From Trichoplusia ni (Eukaryota > Arthropoda > Insecta > Lepidoptera > Noctuidae): a stretch of DNA of 64,000 nucleotides. Every line of letters begins with the position of its first letter. Positions within the stretch are counted from its first letter, which is position 1. Location: contig NC_039482.1 of NCBI RefSeq assembly GCF_003590095.1, positions 11,115,657-11,179,656 on the forward strand. The letters are read 5' to 3'. The translations under genes and the position numbers were made by a program. Below are positions 48,072 through 58,348 of the stretch, in pieces. The notes beneath the pieces are model-generated. The model was not told where the DNA came from. It worked only from the letters and a program-made list of their open reading frames with translations, and ran no database searches.

Positions 48072-48211
48072 ATGAGTGTAACTTCTGGCGTAAAACTGCC
48101 AGGAAGTCCGAAGAGGTTAACTGTGAAAATTAAAAACAAACTTAACAGTGCACAACAGAAAAAATGCAAACCTGAAAATCGAAGCTCGTCTCTTGAAGGG
48201 TGGTCTGGACG
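48072..48211 (+). CDS. Candidate first coding exon of a divergent gene
   Basis: The ATG at 48072 has a good insect start context (TAACAATGAG) and opens a basic, lysine-rich peptide: MSVTSGVKLPGSPKRLTVKI, KNKLNSAQQKKCKPENRSSS, LEGWSG. The frame runs for 46 codons plus two bases to a consensus donor, CTGGACG|GTAAGTGAG (GT at 48212-48213); read-through meets TAA at once, as expected for an intron. It lies head-to-head with ZZZ3, with 39 bases between the two start codons. I do not recognise the peptide and found no second exon. The alternative is an upstream short ORF in a non-coding transcript. Confidence 0.5.
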
Positions 48212-48555
48212 GTAAGTGAGTATTTATTAAGATTTTACAGCACGGCACACAGTGACTAAACCATTTTGTTTATTGTTTTTTTGCGAAAACAACACATCAC
48301 AATCGCAGCTCCATGTTATTGACAGAAATCTGAGTAATGTAATGTCATGTTCAACGTCAAAACAGATACGTTCGAAACTTTCACTATAAAACGTGTCAAA
48401 GTTATGTGCTTAAAATAAATTTGAACTTATTTTTACTTAAATTCCTTAACGAAAAGTGGTAATTAGTAAAATATTGATAACTAACCAAAAAAAACCTTAC
48501 CTTAGGAACTTCGTTGTATTACTATGTTTGGAACGCAGTTTCAATGGTTTGCATC

Positions 48556-48570
48556 GCGCCATCTAGTGGC
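48556..48570 (-). promoter_or_regulatory. CTCF-like core motif
   Basis: On the minus strand GCCACTAGATGGCGC fits the CTCF core CCASYAGRKGGCRS at every position and contains the AGATGGCGC core favoured by insect CTCF. Two related partial motifs follow: GAGGGCGCTG near 48620 and CAGATGGCG at 48671-48679. The position beside the divergent gene pair suggests an insulator or promoter-bound site; binding is inferred. Confidence 0.4.
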
Positions 48571-48749
48571 AAAGACATGAACTACGACGAATTTGATTTG
48601 AAGCTTGTGCATGACTGAAGAGGGCGCTGCCTCGCAAAGGCGATGCGTAAAAGTTACAATTTAGATCAATCAGATGGCGTTGTCCTACGTAAACCTGAGG
48701 ATAGGATCCTTGGCTTGCCGTTAGTTTTTGTTATTTGTTTCTCTTTAGG

Positions 48750-50260
48750 GAATAGTACTAAAATCTACTAATTTGACATCTAATAGCATTTAAAACTAAA
48801 TGCTCCATGCACATACCCGAATGGAATGGATAACTAAATAAGTTTGAGATCAGCCCTGTTTGTCATTTTACCGGAGTAGGCAACAAAATTAAGATATGAC
48901 AGTCTCTAAATTCTTATGAAGCTTTTGCTTTTGGAAAATATTACCACAAAGGGGTTTTTCTAACCGACTTCGACCGGCACAGTTACCGAGGCATTTATAC
49001 AGGTACCTTCTTATACATATGAACATTTCCTGCGTTAGTATTGTTCTTGTTGCAGGCAAAGAGAACAAGTACCTTCCAACTTTTTCATTCATTCATAGGT
49101 AGGAATGTAGCTAGAAAAAAAATTAGTTACAGTAGGTACACGAACAAATATGTTACATTTCTAAGAAACGCTATACAGGACAACCCTTATAAATGTTTTA
49201 AACAAAACCTAATCGAAAACCTAAGGCTACGTGTAAACCAACTTACTATTAATCTTGCACAAATCAACGTAAAGGTCACAGAGCCAGGCCTAACTTTTCA
49301 ATACTAAGCAGGCATATGGCATATAAAGGTGGTTTCCACATGAATTATAATTAAAGGTGCTTTAGGTCAATGTGGGCGGACGTTTGCGGCATGAAAAAAC
49401 GATTGTATCTAAAGTATTTTAATATTAAGGGCTTTTTAATTTGTGTTGGCCGGTAGGGCTGACCGTATCCCAAATATTTTAGTACATCATTAGGTATTTT
49501 TCAGGATTTGGTATTCAAAGGGTAAAAATGACATTATATTTCTTGCTAAGGAAGTGTGATACCAAAACCAAGTTATTTGTACGGAATTGTTATAATATCG
49601 TATTATGAAGTGTTTCATATGAAGTAAACTGCTGACACAACCTCAGGTGTTTACATCATTCGTGAGAATGATGTACCTAAACGCGCACACAATTTAAAAG
49701 GTATCATTAGAATTTTCCGTTAACATGATTGGCAGATCGGGTAAAATTTCGGTGTGGACACATCAAAAATAAGTGCAATTTTCTTTTAAATGAATCTTTA
49801 TTTTTCGTAGTTCCGTCGAAAAGTGTTTTTTACAAGTCTGCATCATCCCACCCCGTAACAGAACCCTTAGTTTTGCAAAACTGACTCGCACTGTCGCCTT
49901 TATAATACCTATATGCAAGCCCCTCCAAAAAACAAACACTGCTCAATATATCCAGTATATAACCAAGACTAGTATCAAAAATAGACACAAATCTCATAAG
50001 TACTAAAGTGCCAAACACTCGACCTAGTCTAGTCTCAATACATTAAATCTGAATACCTTTATCAATAACCTGGATTAAGTGCAGCTTTGTGAGGTGTAGC
50101 GAAAGAAACCGAGTATTTGGCACTCTGCCAGACTGCCAAGCGATTGTCTTACAATCCGAAGCCAAGTTAAGTAAAGACAGGAACTAGAGGCTCGACGTTA
50201 ACTCGGGATTATAGCGACATTCAACTTAAACGGTTTTCATTTAACTTGGGCTTACACAGT
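48750..50260. other. Gene-free stretch, possibly intronic
   Basis: If the plus-strand exon ending at 48211 is real, this is its first intron. A minus-strand frame at 49830-50018 overlaps a relic of the GGGTTCCG family tail (ACAGAACCCTTAGTTTTGC, ACTGACTCGCACTGTCGCC) and is not called. Confidence 0.35.
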
Positions 50261-50269
50261 GGCTTTATA

Positions 50270-50430
50270 GAGTTTGGCAACGTTAATTTTGTCCGTAGCC
50301 AAACGGTGAAAAAATGTGATGATCTAGTCAAATACTCGGCGCGAAATTGGCTAGAAATCGAAAAAGATAAGGAGGTTTGTAAGAGAAAGGGCAGGCCTTT
50401 GCCCAGCAGTGGTATCTAAAATAGGCTACT
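50270..50430 (+). repeat. RTE-like LINE 3' end, decayed
   Basis: A 49-codon frame reads FGNVNFVRSQTVKKCDDLVK, then YSARNWLEIEKDKEV, then a stop at 50417-50419. The pattern R.QT..DD....A..NW......D matches the extreme C-terminus of lepidopteran RTE-type reverse transcriptases (xDDIxxxAGxNWMxxAQDR). The frame overlaps the 3' motif AGGCCTTTGCCCAGCAGTGG and TAGGCT, the usual terminal sequence of such elements. Only the last ~160 bases survive, as expected for a 5'-truncated insertion. Confidence 0.65.
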
Positions 50431-50439
50431 TATATAAAA

Positions 50440-50625
50440 AAAGGGTGAAAACGGAATCCAAATACTGAGTCTTGCTGTCTACCCGTCTATTCGTCCGTCA
50501 CCAGGGAGTATCTCATAAATTATGTCGGCTTGACATTGATCTTCAAAGACGATGTATTAAAAACAAAGAACGAGGTTAAGCTTCGTTTGTTACGGTCATA
50601 AGTTTGTTGAATGACAAGTACGTAT
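50440..50625 (+). repeat. GGGTTCCG-family repeat, relic
   Basis: AAAGGGTGAAAACGGAATCC, AATACTGAGTCTTGCTGTCT, CGTCTATTCGTCCGTCACCA and GGGAGTATCTCATAAATTAT follow the family order immediately downstream of the LINE remnant. Confidence 0.6.
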
Positions 50626-50699
50626 GTTTGTAGGTACCCTCAAATTATTTCTCACTCAACTGATTTGTTTTTCTTTAGCCTATAGGTTCGCGAGGCGTT

Positions 50700-52250
50700 A
50701 GTTTCATGGGTGATTGTACATCACAATTAATTTAAAAGATACGTAACATAAACTTCATATTTTCCCCTCACGGCTACTACGTTATACCCTACGTGACGTC
50801 TCCGTCTAGGTTATATAAATAACAAAATTAAATGTCATTCTAGTACGTCTAAGTTTTAATAAAGACAATGCTATTAATAGTGGGCAGTCAATGGATTTAT
50901 TTATATGGAGGATTGAAGACCCTCCGGACTACTTATATATTGCAAAGATAATTTTATTAATGAACAGAGATTAATCTATTTTTGAATGACTCCCCCTTAA
51001 CATGTGTGTGAATGAGAATGAGAAACGTGACGTCATTAGTAGTCGGAAAAAGTCATTTTAATAGGGAGATGTGAAAGTAGCACTATATCTCCGATTTCCA
51101 GACCGATTCTGATAAAATGTTGTATGTGCTACTTCTTGCCGCGTAAGAGGGGTCAAAATCTAGTAATGAAAAAAATTATTAATTAGTTGTGTTACGGTAA
51201 GCATACTCAAGTATTATAAATAAAATAAAACTAATTAGCTAATAAATAGCAATAATGATCGACAAAATGATCTTCCGTTTTAAAACACGAATACTTATTT
51301 AACTTTTATTTAACTTAAACTACTTCCAAAGTTCTAGTTACTTATAGAGTTCAAACGTAAAGTGATCCCGACTAATGGAAGACGATCAATTTCATTATAT
51401 AATTATCTAATAAAAATACAAAAATAGATCGCGTCTGCTCGTTGCAGTGTATTTTTTATGTAATAGTTTCGGACGCACTGTAGCAGTCTCTTCGATCTCT
51501 ACATATTTATAAATACAGGGAAATATTAATGTTCATAAAAAGTGTCGATATTTCTTTTCATTCACGGGATAACTTCATGGAAATAGACGCGGCCCTTTTT
51601 AAAGGCGTGTACGGGGCACAGGGCTCACATGCAGAGGCCTTGTTGAGAACTTTTATTTTAAATGAGATAAGGCAAAAGTCTCTATTTTTATTGCTGATAC
51701 GTTTTATAGTTAGTATTTAGTCTTAAGTTGCCTGTATCTGTATTAGACAGTCTACTAAATCGTAAAAAAGACTACTATAATATCATCACATATTGTTTCG
51801 GAATACAATATAGTACCTAAAGATAATATTAAAAAATTACCTCACTCCTACGTATACATTAAATATTTTCATTTATGATACCACGAAAGCACACTAAGCA
51901 TCTTACGCTACAAATACAAGAACAAAATCCATCTTAACAAATTAACAACGTAATCTTCTAAACCATATTCAGTGCTTCCACATGTTCTCATTTAATGGAA
52001 AATAATTCAAAAACAGTAAACAATCGCATTGTTTTCTAAAAATATTTACCTTAGTATGTTAAACATGGCCGGTTCACGGAACGCCTACGCCTGTTAATTA
52101 CTGTACAAACGTAGACCCGGGATAAATGCTGCAGATTAACTAGGAAACCAGACATACTTGGATACGACTATTACGACTGTAGTAGTTCACACGGAACATA
52201 GTTGTAGACAGAAGTGCCCCTACACTGATCATGACCATTTATCACTATAA
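50700..52250. other. Gene-free stretch
   Basis: AT-rich. A CRE TGACGTCA lies at 51028-51035, and a fragment near 51095-51150 (TCCAGACCGATTCTGATAAA) resembles a worn repeat. No exon recognised. Confidence 0.35.
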
Positions 52251-52254
52251 TATT

Positions 52255-52500
52255 ATAAACTAGCCCTTGCCCGATTCTTCGCCGCCTGGATGTCAGCTAT
52301 AACGATGTATTTAAGTAAGCGTGTTTGCTATTTCCTCACTCACAAACGGCTAACCCGATTTCGATTAAATTATGGCGTTAGTATTTTATCCGACTGCATA
52401 AAAAGAGGGTATTTTTACGTGAAGGAACTTAGAACCTACATCGCTAAGTTGCGCTTTATCTATCTGATTATCTTATTTTCGACCTCTTAACCTGTAGTTC
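52255..52500 (+). repeat. CGCGACTTCGTC-related repeat, diverged
   Basis: ATAAACTAGCCCTTGCCCGA and TTCTTCGCCGCCTGGATG resemble the family's start; AACGGCTAACCCGATTTCGA is a typical interior segment of related repeats. The open frame across it is chance. Confidence 0.4.
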
Positions 52501-52749
52501 AAATTGTACCCCCTTGTCTACGTTTTGGCTTTGACACAAAAATGGCCGAACGAGAAAAACAATGGGCTTAGTGGCAAATATCTACAACTTGTTTCATATC
52601 TGTTAGGTATATTTTGTATGTCAGATTGTCAGATGTCTAATGACCGCTTAGTTTAAATGACAATTCCTTTTAGTTTGTAACGTTCTGTGGCACCGCACGA
52701 GCCAGTAGTAGGGATAATCGTACGAATAAAAGCTCTCTACTTCACTTAC

Positions 52750-52947
52750 CGACAATTGCGAAATCACTTGGAAATGGAGGGGAGTTTATTTCCAGCAATT
52801 GATTTAGTTTTGCCTTAGCTTTCTGTAGAATGGATAGAAGTTGCAATGAATTTTCAATTGTACATACATTTGTGTCATTATCGTAGATATTATATATTGC
52901 TATAGGTGACTTTTCAGCCCAGTTTTTATAATTGAGATAAACAAGCT
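52750..52947 (-). CDS. Internal coding exon of an unidentified gene
   Basis: A 198-base exon (66 codons) with phase-1 borders on both sides. The acceptor reads TCCTTCATTATAG|AGCTTG and the donor ATTGTCG|GTAAGTGAAG, a strong consensus; reading past the donor meets a stop within three codons. The peptide is clearly protein-like: LVYLNYKNWAEKSPIAIYNI, YDNDTNVCTIENSLQLLSIL, QKAKAKLNQLLEINSPPF, PSDFAIVG. It has an amphipathic helical stretch (SLQLLSILQKAKAKLNQLLE) and no transmembrane segment. I do not recognise the family and found no neighbouring exon. The gene runs right to left; the CpG-rich block at 56.1 kb is a possible promoter, and its remaining exons may lie left of 52.7 kb or beyond the window. 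Confidence 0.7.
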
Positions 52948-53335
52948 CTATAATGAAGGAGTTCAATCAAATATTAAAAAAAAACATTTTTACATTCAAA
53001 AGGACTAATCAAAATTAGGGCTTTTCGTTAAAATACACAAAACACCGTATTTCCATTTTCTCCTTTTTTTAAAATCACGGAATTAAAACTATACCTGCAA
53101 CATATTTCATAGCTGCCACGTCATTAATTTACATGTTTAGAGCATATTGTTGTTGCCTAATCGATTTAATGTTGAATTCTATCGAACCACTCTACTAATT
53201 ATGCTCGGGCATCAAATTAGACGATGGATGGCTGACTAATTACTCGCTTGTGAGAACCCAAAAGGCGATTTATAGGTCGGCGTGAGAGCATAAGCTTAGT
53301 ACTGGGAGCTACAACCTACTGTGGCAAACGTGTAC

Positions 53336-53400
53336 ATGTGGAAAAGAGAAACACTCTATGTCGTGTAGTACGTCGTCATCGTCGTCTTGCTCACACGAAT
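53336..53400 (+). repeat. Short stem-loop module, diverged copy
   Basis: ATGTGGAAAAGAGAAACACT, CTATGTCGTGTAGTACGTCG and TCATCGTCGTCTTGCTCAC keep the layout of the module at 24988, with a local CGTCATCGTCGTC expansion. Confidence 0.4.
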
Positions 53401-54104
53401 GATACAGTTTTAATCTTCATAACCTTAAGCTGATGGTTAGCCATTATTTTGAGCATTATCTGAATAGTTTTTGTATCAGTATCCATCTTGAAATTTTAAG
53501 TAGAGTTTCGCGTTGAAGCGAGCAAGAATTTGGAAGAGATATAATAGTTTTTTTTTTATCTATTTTGTGTGAAGGTTTTGCTTGCTACTAAACAAATAAT
53601 TCCTTTACGTTTTTACCCTACAGAGTGAATGAGCACGAAAGGGGAAATGCAGAGTGGCTTAACCATATGCTTACTTCACCATTTTCTAGATACAAGGCGA
53701 TTGATCATGATAAATGAATACTTGTATGTTTCTAGTAATAATAGTGTGTAAGTAGGATGTAGTACATGAAATATATCGGCTTATTATTATACATGAGTAG
53801 GTACCTACATGTAGGTAATAATGTAGTAATACCAAACTCTCTTGAATAAAAATCATACCGACGCGGCCTTCGCAACACACATATTGTTTTGCATAACATA
53901 ATATTTTGTTTCTTCTGTCAAAGAAAAAATCCATTACGATTTATGAAGCAAAAAGCCCTTTTTGTGATGTACTCGTAGCGTATACGGCCACAATTTCATA
54001 CCAATCTGAAATTATGTGATGTGTTGTAGCAGGGTCGCGATTCTGCTATTTACAATGGCCGATAAATGAATGGCAATCGGTTTAAATTTAAAACGATGCC
54101 TGTT

Positions 54105-54345
54105 TTCTTAAGCATATACAAAATAATTGGAAATTCATTGTATTGACCATGAGTGTTCCGCCCCGTACTGAATTTTCAATTATTGTGTTAGAAAAATGCT
54201 TAGAATAATACAAGTAGGTCTCTAGGATTTTAATCCAATTTCCATTAATTCATCGGCCATTGTAACTAGCAGAATTGGGGCCCAGGAAATGGAATTTAGG
54301 GTAGCCGTCAGACGTCAAACCCGTTGCCGGCGGCTTCCATGAATT
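54105..54345 (+). repeat. Foldback repeat unit, copy 2
   Basis: The core at 54108-54203 has arms ATAATTGGAAATTCATTG and GAATTTTCAATTATTGTG around GACCATGAGTGTTCCGCCCC. The spacer is the reverse complement of that in copy 1 at 35427, while the right flank (GGCCATTGTAACTAGCAGAA, 54255 onward) has the same orientation as in copy 1. The adjoining 54290-54360 (GCCGGCGGCTTCCATGAATT) may belong to the same unit. Confidence 0.65.
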
Positions 54346-54628
54346 TTGTGGATATGACTACTGAATAAATAGGCTTCAAGTGGGGCGCGTTGGAACTGGT
54401 GAAGGTCACAGTATCAATTGAGCAGACTGTATTTTTTGGTGATTGCTTTTGTGTATCGAGGAATGCATACTTTTTGTTATGATTTTTTTTAATGTTTTTC
54501 CATTTACTGTTTGGCAAGGTTACTTTCCGTGGTCTATTGTTCTGGATCTATTGTCATCTGAGATGCAATGTCGCAATGCATAAAATGTATGTATATGAAC
54601 GTTGCGTTGTTCTTTAACCTCTCATGTG

Positions 54629-54873
54629 TTTAATAAATAAATAAAAATAAATAAATGCGGACAACATCACATACATTGTTCTGAACCCAAAGTAAGTTGC
54701 TAAAGCACTTGTGTTATGGAATTCAGATACAACGGAGGTACCACAAACACCCAGACCCGAGACAATGTAGAAATGTGAATTTTTACATTGACCCGACCGG
54801 GGATCGAACCCGGGACCTCAGAGCTAGCGACACCTTGAAACCGGTGCGTACGCCACTCGACCACGGAGGTCGT
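54629..54873 (-). repeat. tRNA-derived SINE family A, full-length, reverse
   Basis: The tail is an (AAAT)n run, followed by GCGGACAACATCAC, GTAAGTTGCTAAAGCACTTG and, at the right, the tRNA-like head with GGGATCGAACC (B box in reverse) and CCACTCGACCACGGAGG. The copy is nearly identical to 30477, with intact internal promoter boxes. Confidence 0.9.
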
Positions 54874-54959
54874 CAAACGAGACCAGATACCTACGGCGCA
54901 GCTATTCTATAGTATAGAGGCGGCTAGATTAAGAAAATCGGAGACTACATATACGGTTT

Positions 54960-55600
54960 TAATCATACTGTTAATATCTCACATTAATAGTGGATGGGAG
55001 GTAAACAAAATAGAACAACCAGGAACACCTTTATTACATACTAAAACATTATAACAATCTACCTAATTAATCTTTGTTAAGCCGCACGATATTCAAAATT
55101 CTAAAACACATATAGAATTATAATTTTTTTGATATCTAAATGCAGTGAAATCAAATTTATTTCTATTTGATGTTCAAAGTAGTTTAGCACAGTAAAATAG
55201 ACATTACGGACTTAGCAATTAATTTCAAATTTCCGTAATTGAAGTACCATGGAACAGCGCGGCTGGCTGTTATTACATTTTCGTGCAGAAACGTGCAACT
55301 TTAGTACCCCCTATAAAGAGGTCGTTATGTTCCATAACTACTTAATTGTTCAAGTTACCATAAAAGCCTTATAAAGTATTCAACTTCCAATACTATGTTG
55401 GCTTGGGAAGTTGAAACGTTATACCCTGACCAACAATTTATGAATTAATAAACTAGACACAAGTTTTAAATAGAAATACTATACAAGTTTGTGAGTTTCT
55501 AGGAAAAGTTTTTCGCTACATATTTCCATAATATAGATTTACTATAAAAGTTCGCGTCGTAGTTTCAGGACCATAGATTACTGTATTCTTTTAAGTTTTT
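54960..55600. other. Gene-free stretch
   Basis: AT-rich; nothing recognised. Confidence 0.35.
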
Positions 55601-55604
55601 AACT

Positions 55605-55858
55605 AAAACAGTCAAGGGCGAGTCGGTCAAGCCACATAGAAAAACAAAATAGAAGTACAATAATTAATCTGTGATGATTTCAACTGTCTTGCCATATTGT
55701 ATATACTGATGACACATGGAATGGATGTGGAAAGACGGACAGACGGACAGATAGTGGTGTAATTCTCTATTCTAAGAGGCTAGCCGAAGACAAAAGGCAG
55801 CAATAGTAAAGAAAGTTTTTACCTTTTGAGGGCGAAACCCTAAAAATCATGAATAACA
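55605..55858 (-). repeat. GGGTTCCG-family repeat, full span, reverse
   Basis: In reverse it begins with the terminal motif (GTCAAGGGCGAGTCGGTCAA), then ATTTCAACTGTCTTGCCAT, ACGGACAGACGGACAGATAG and ends CTTTTGAGGGCGAAACCCTA. All landmarks of the family are in order, giving a length of about 255 bases. Confidence 0.7.
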
Positions 55859-56040
55859 GTTTCCTCAAACATTATTCTACAAGTATCAAACCAAAATTAG
55901 TTGCTTTTTGAGGGGATTTAATCCTCATAAGGTTGCATGGGAAGTTGATTCATTGAAACCTCAAACATAGCAGAGGCACACACCTAAAAAACAAAAAATC
56001 ACGACATACCCAAACTACATCATTTTCAGTCTTATTTTTC

Positions 56041-56240
56041 CCATACACCGACTTATGACGTCACAAACCGATAACCACTCGCGTTCATATCATGGTTACA
56101 TCGTTAACGTTTAACCGTCCCACGTTTCCGTGAAGAACAAGCATCTAGCGCGCAGTAACACAATCTTCCATTTCCCGAGCGCGCCGCACGCCGCACGTTC
56201 AGCATGGGATTGAATTATTCACGCCACTTTCGGTCACTAT
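56041..56240. promoter_or_regulatory. CpG-rich promoter-like block
   Basis: An isolated GC- and CpG-rich patch contains a perfect CRE TGACGTCA (56056-56063), TCCCACGTTTCCGTG and GAGCGCGCCGCACGCCGCAC. No repeat family explains it. It is 3.1 kb upstream of the minus-strand exon at 52750-52947 and could hold that gene's start; alternatively the ATG at 56203 (CAGCATGGG) opens a 41-codon plus-strand frame. Promoter function is inferred from composition only. Confidence 0.35.
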
Positions 56241-56584
56241 TGAATTTCCCGAAGACTATTTTAGATGATAGTAAACTATCTACAGTACCTACATATGTTT
56301 CAATGTCATTTTTGAATGTAGAATAACGTACTTAATTGTAAATTGGTAGGTATTTTAAATTATTGGTCGTCTTTTGTTTTAAGATTTGATGGATAAAGAA
56401 GGTTGTCAAAGTCATAAACTTTTTTTGTTTCATGTAAGAAAAAGTTTCTTTAAGGCCTGTAAGAAAATATTATTTTAGTTAATCTAGAATTTACCGGCAC
56501 TTACTTTTATAAAGTGAGAATAATCATTAATCTTCTCGTCATAGTGGTAAAACATTTAAACTTAAAAAACGGACTTAAGACGCC

Positions 56585-56720
56585 CATGTCCGACTTCCAT
56601 CAGGTGGCAGGCTGTACCTCATGAACCATGATAGAATTTTCACACACGATATACTACTGATATGGCCAAAAAAATTAAAATCGAGGTTAAGCAACGTTAT
56701 GACCGTAAATTTCCTAGACG
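56585..56720 (+). repeat. GGGTTCCG-family repeat, relic
   Basis: GACTTCCATCAGGTGGCAGG, CTGTACCTCATGAACCATGA and TAGAATTTTCACACACGATA match the family's centre. Another relic of the same kind follows at about 56935-57060 (CAGACAGTCAGACGCCACTG, GTATCTCGTAAAACTTATAC). Confidence 0.6.
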
Positions 56721-57280
56721 ATTCTTGGTATTAGATTTATTTTCTAGACCTATACGAAGCTCGCAGAGTCACGCGTCCAAATAAAACTTAATCGGATTTT
56801 AGTATCGTTAAGACGTTATGCGCAAATGCACTGCAAGCATACTATTTAAGAAACTTAAAGATTCTCTAACTTTCTTATCTACGAAATAATGACAAGAACT
56901 TTCTACACGTAGTGTTGTCTAAGTTCAACTTCTTGTGGTATAAAGTGCACAACAGACAGTCAGACGCCACTGTATCTCGTAAAACTTATACCATTTTGAT
57001 TCAAAACACTGTCGGTGTGAAAAATTACGAGAAAGCTACAATTTATGTTTTGTTCTGTGAAAGGAGAATCTGAATCTTAGAACGTAAACATATGTTTTCG
57101 ATTTACGAGGTCGAAAATAGATCGGTATAGCAGACGGTGTTATTTTCGTTTGTATATACTAGGATGCAGTCTGTTTGAGTATACTTCGTTGGAATTTATT
57201 AGATACTAACCGTGGTTTGTGGTTTTATCCACATAGTTTTAGTTTCTGGTGTCTTATCGGGTTTAAGTTTTTATTATATT

Positions 57281-57393
57281 ACTAGCTGAATGGTCTATTC
57301 AATACAAAAATATTTTTTCAATTTGAACCAGTAGTTCCTGAGATCAGCGCGTTCAACCAAAGAAGTTCTTCAGTTTTATATATTAGTATAGAT
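57281..57393 (+). repeat. CGCGACTTCGTC-family repeat, internally deleted
   Basis: The first seven bases ACTAGCT are joined directly to GAATGGTCTATTCAATAC, then the copy continues normally to ATATATTAGTATAGAT. About 140 bases between the start and the middle are missing while both termini are intact. Confidence 0.75.
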
Positions 57394-57492
57394 TAGTTTG
57401 GGGGTCAGAGAGTTTATTATATGACAACTTGGTTTCTTCGTCAACAGAATAGCCCAAAAGTATAAGACCTACTTTAAGTAGTTGTGCTATTT

Positions 57493-57560
57493 ATTAAATA
57501 ATAAATGCGGACAACATAATTGTTTTGAACCCAAAGTAAGTTGCTAAAGCAATTGTGTTG
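57493..57560 (-). repeat. SINE family A, 5'-truncated copy, reverse
   Basis: AATAATAAATGCGGACAACA, GAACCCAAAGTAAGTTGC and TAAAGCAATTGTGTT are the 3' body of family A. The tRNA-like head is absent, a typical 5' truncation. Confidence 0.75.
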
Positions 57561-57602
57561 CACTAGTCATTCGATCGAGAAAATATTCATCTAAAAATCT
57601 GC

Positions 57603-57725
57603 ATTTTTATCTGTTTGAATGCGCTCGTCTCAGGAACTACTGGACCGATTTTAGGAAATCTGTCAACTATTCTAAAACTATCATTGCGATATAAAAAAGC
57701 CCCAAGTCGCGTGCAAAAGCTAGTA
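57603..57725 (-). repeat. CGCGACTTCGTC-family repeat, diverged, reverse
   Basis: GTTTGAATGCGCTCGTCTCA, GGAACTACTGGACCGATTTT and CCAAGTCGCGTGCAAAAGCT are the reversed end, middle and start of the family. Confidence 0.6.
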
Positions 57726-57995
57726 ACATATACCTAAACATACATCTATAATTACAAGCTTTAATATTAGTAGTTAATTATATATTGTATGGGAAACAGC
57801 ATGTTAGACTGCACTTGCACGCGTTTAATGAAGCCAAACAAATGAATGTTTATTGGATTGTGAAATCGCATCTGGCGGTAACGCAACGCACTTAATCTGA
57901 ACTGTATTAACGGACTTGTTAGCTAATGCGATTTAAAACAAAGAACAAATCAAATAAATAAATATAATATTAAATATCTCTAATATAATAATTAG

Positions 57996-58348
57996 TTACC
58001 GTACTCCTCCGAAACGGCTTAACCGATTTTTACCAAATTTTATATGCGTATTCAGTAGGTCTGAGAATCGACCAACATCTATTTTTCATACCCCTAAGTG
58101 AGAGGGTTGCTCACACTAAAAAAATATATTTTATTTTTTGGGCGAAATTGATTGTTTTTATTTTTTTTATAATGTGGCATTAAAAAATAAAATATTCAGC
58201 AACGACAACTTTTGATGGGTCAGCTAGTATAGGTATAAGCGTTCTCGTGTCACCGTGTACGAAATAGGTAGAACTCCTCCGAAACGGCTCGACCCATTCT
58301 CATGAAATTTTGTGAGCATATTCTTTAGGTTTGAGAATCTGCCAAAAT
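57996..58348 (+). repeat. Two adjacent CTCCGAAACGG-type repeats
   Basis: Copy one (57996-58228) reads ACTCCTCCGAAACGGCTTAA, AGTAGGTCTGAGAATCGACC, TTTTTCATACCCCTAAGTGA and ends GGGTCAGCTAGT. Copy two (58268-58348) restarts with AACTCCTCCGAAACGGCTCG and stops after TTGAGAATCTGCC. The motifs are of a common lepidopteran interspersed repeat; class not assignable here. Confidence 0.7.

Noticed and set aside
49830..50018. 62-codon minus-strand frame ending VTGWDDADL
   Set aside because: Overlaps a relic of the GGGTTCCG family tail (CAGAACCCTTAG..GACTCGCACTG).
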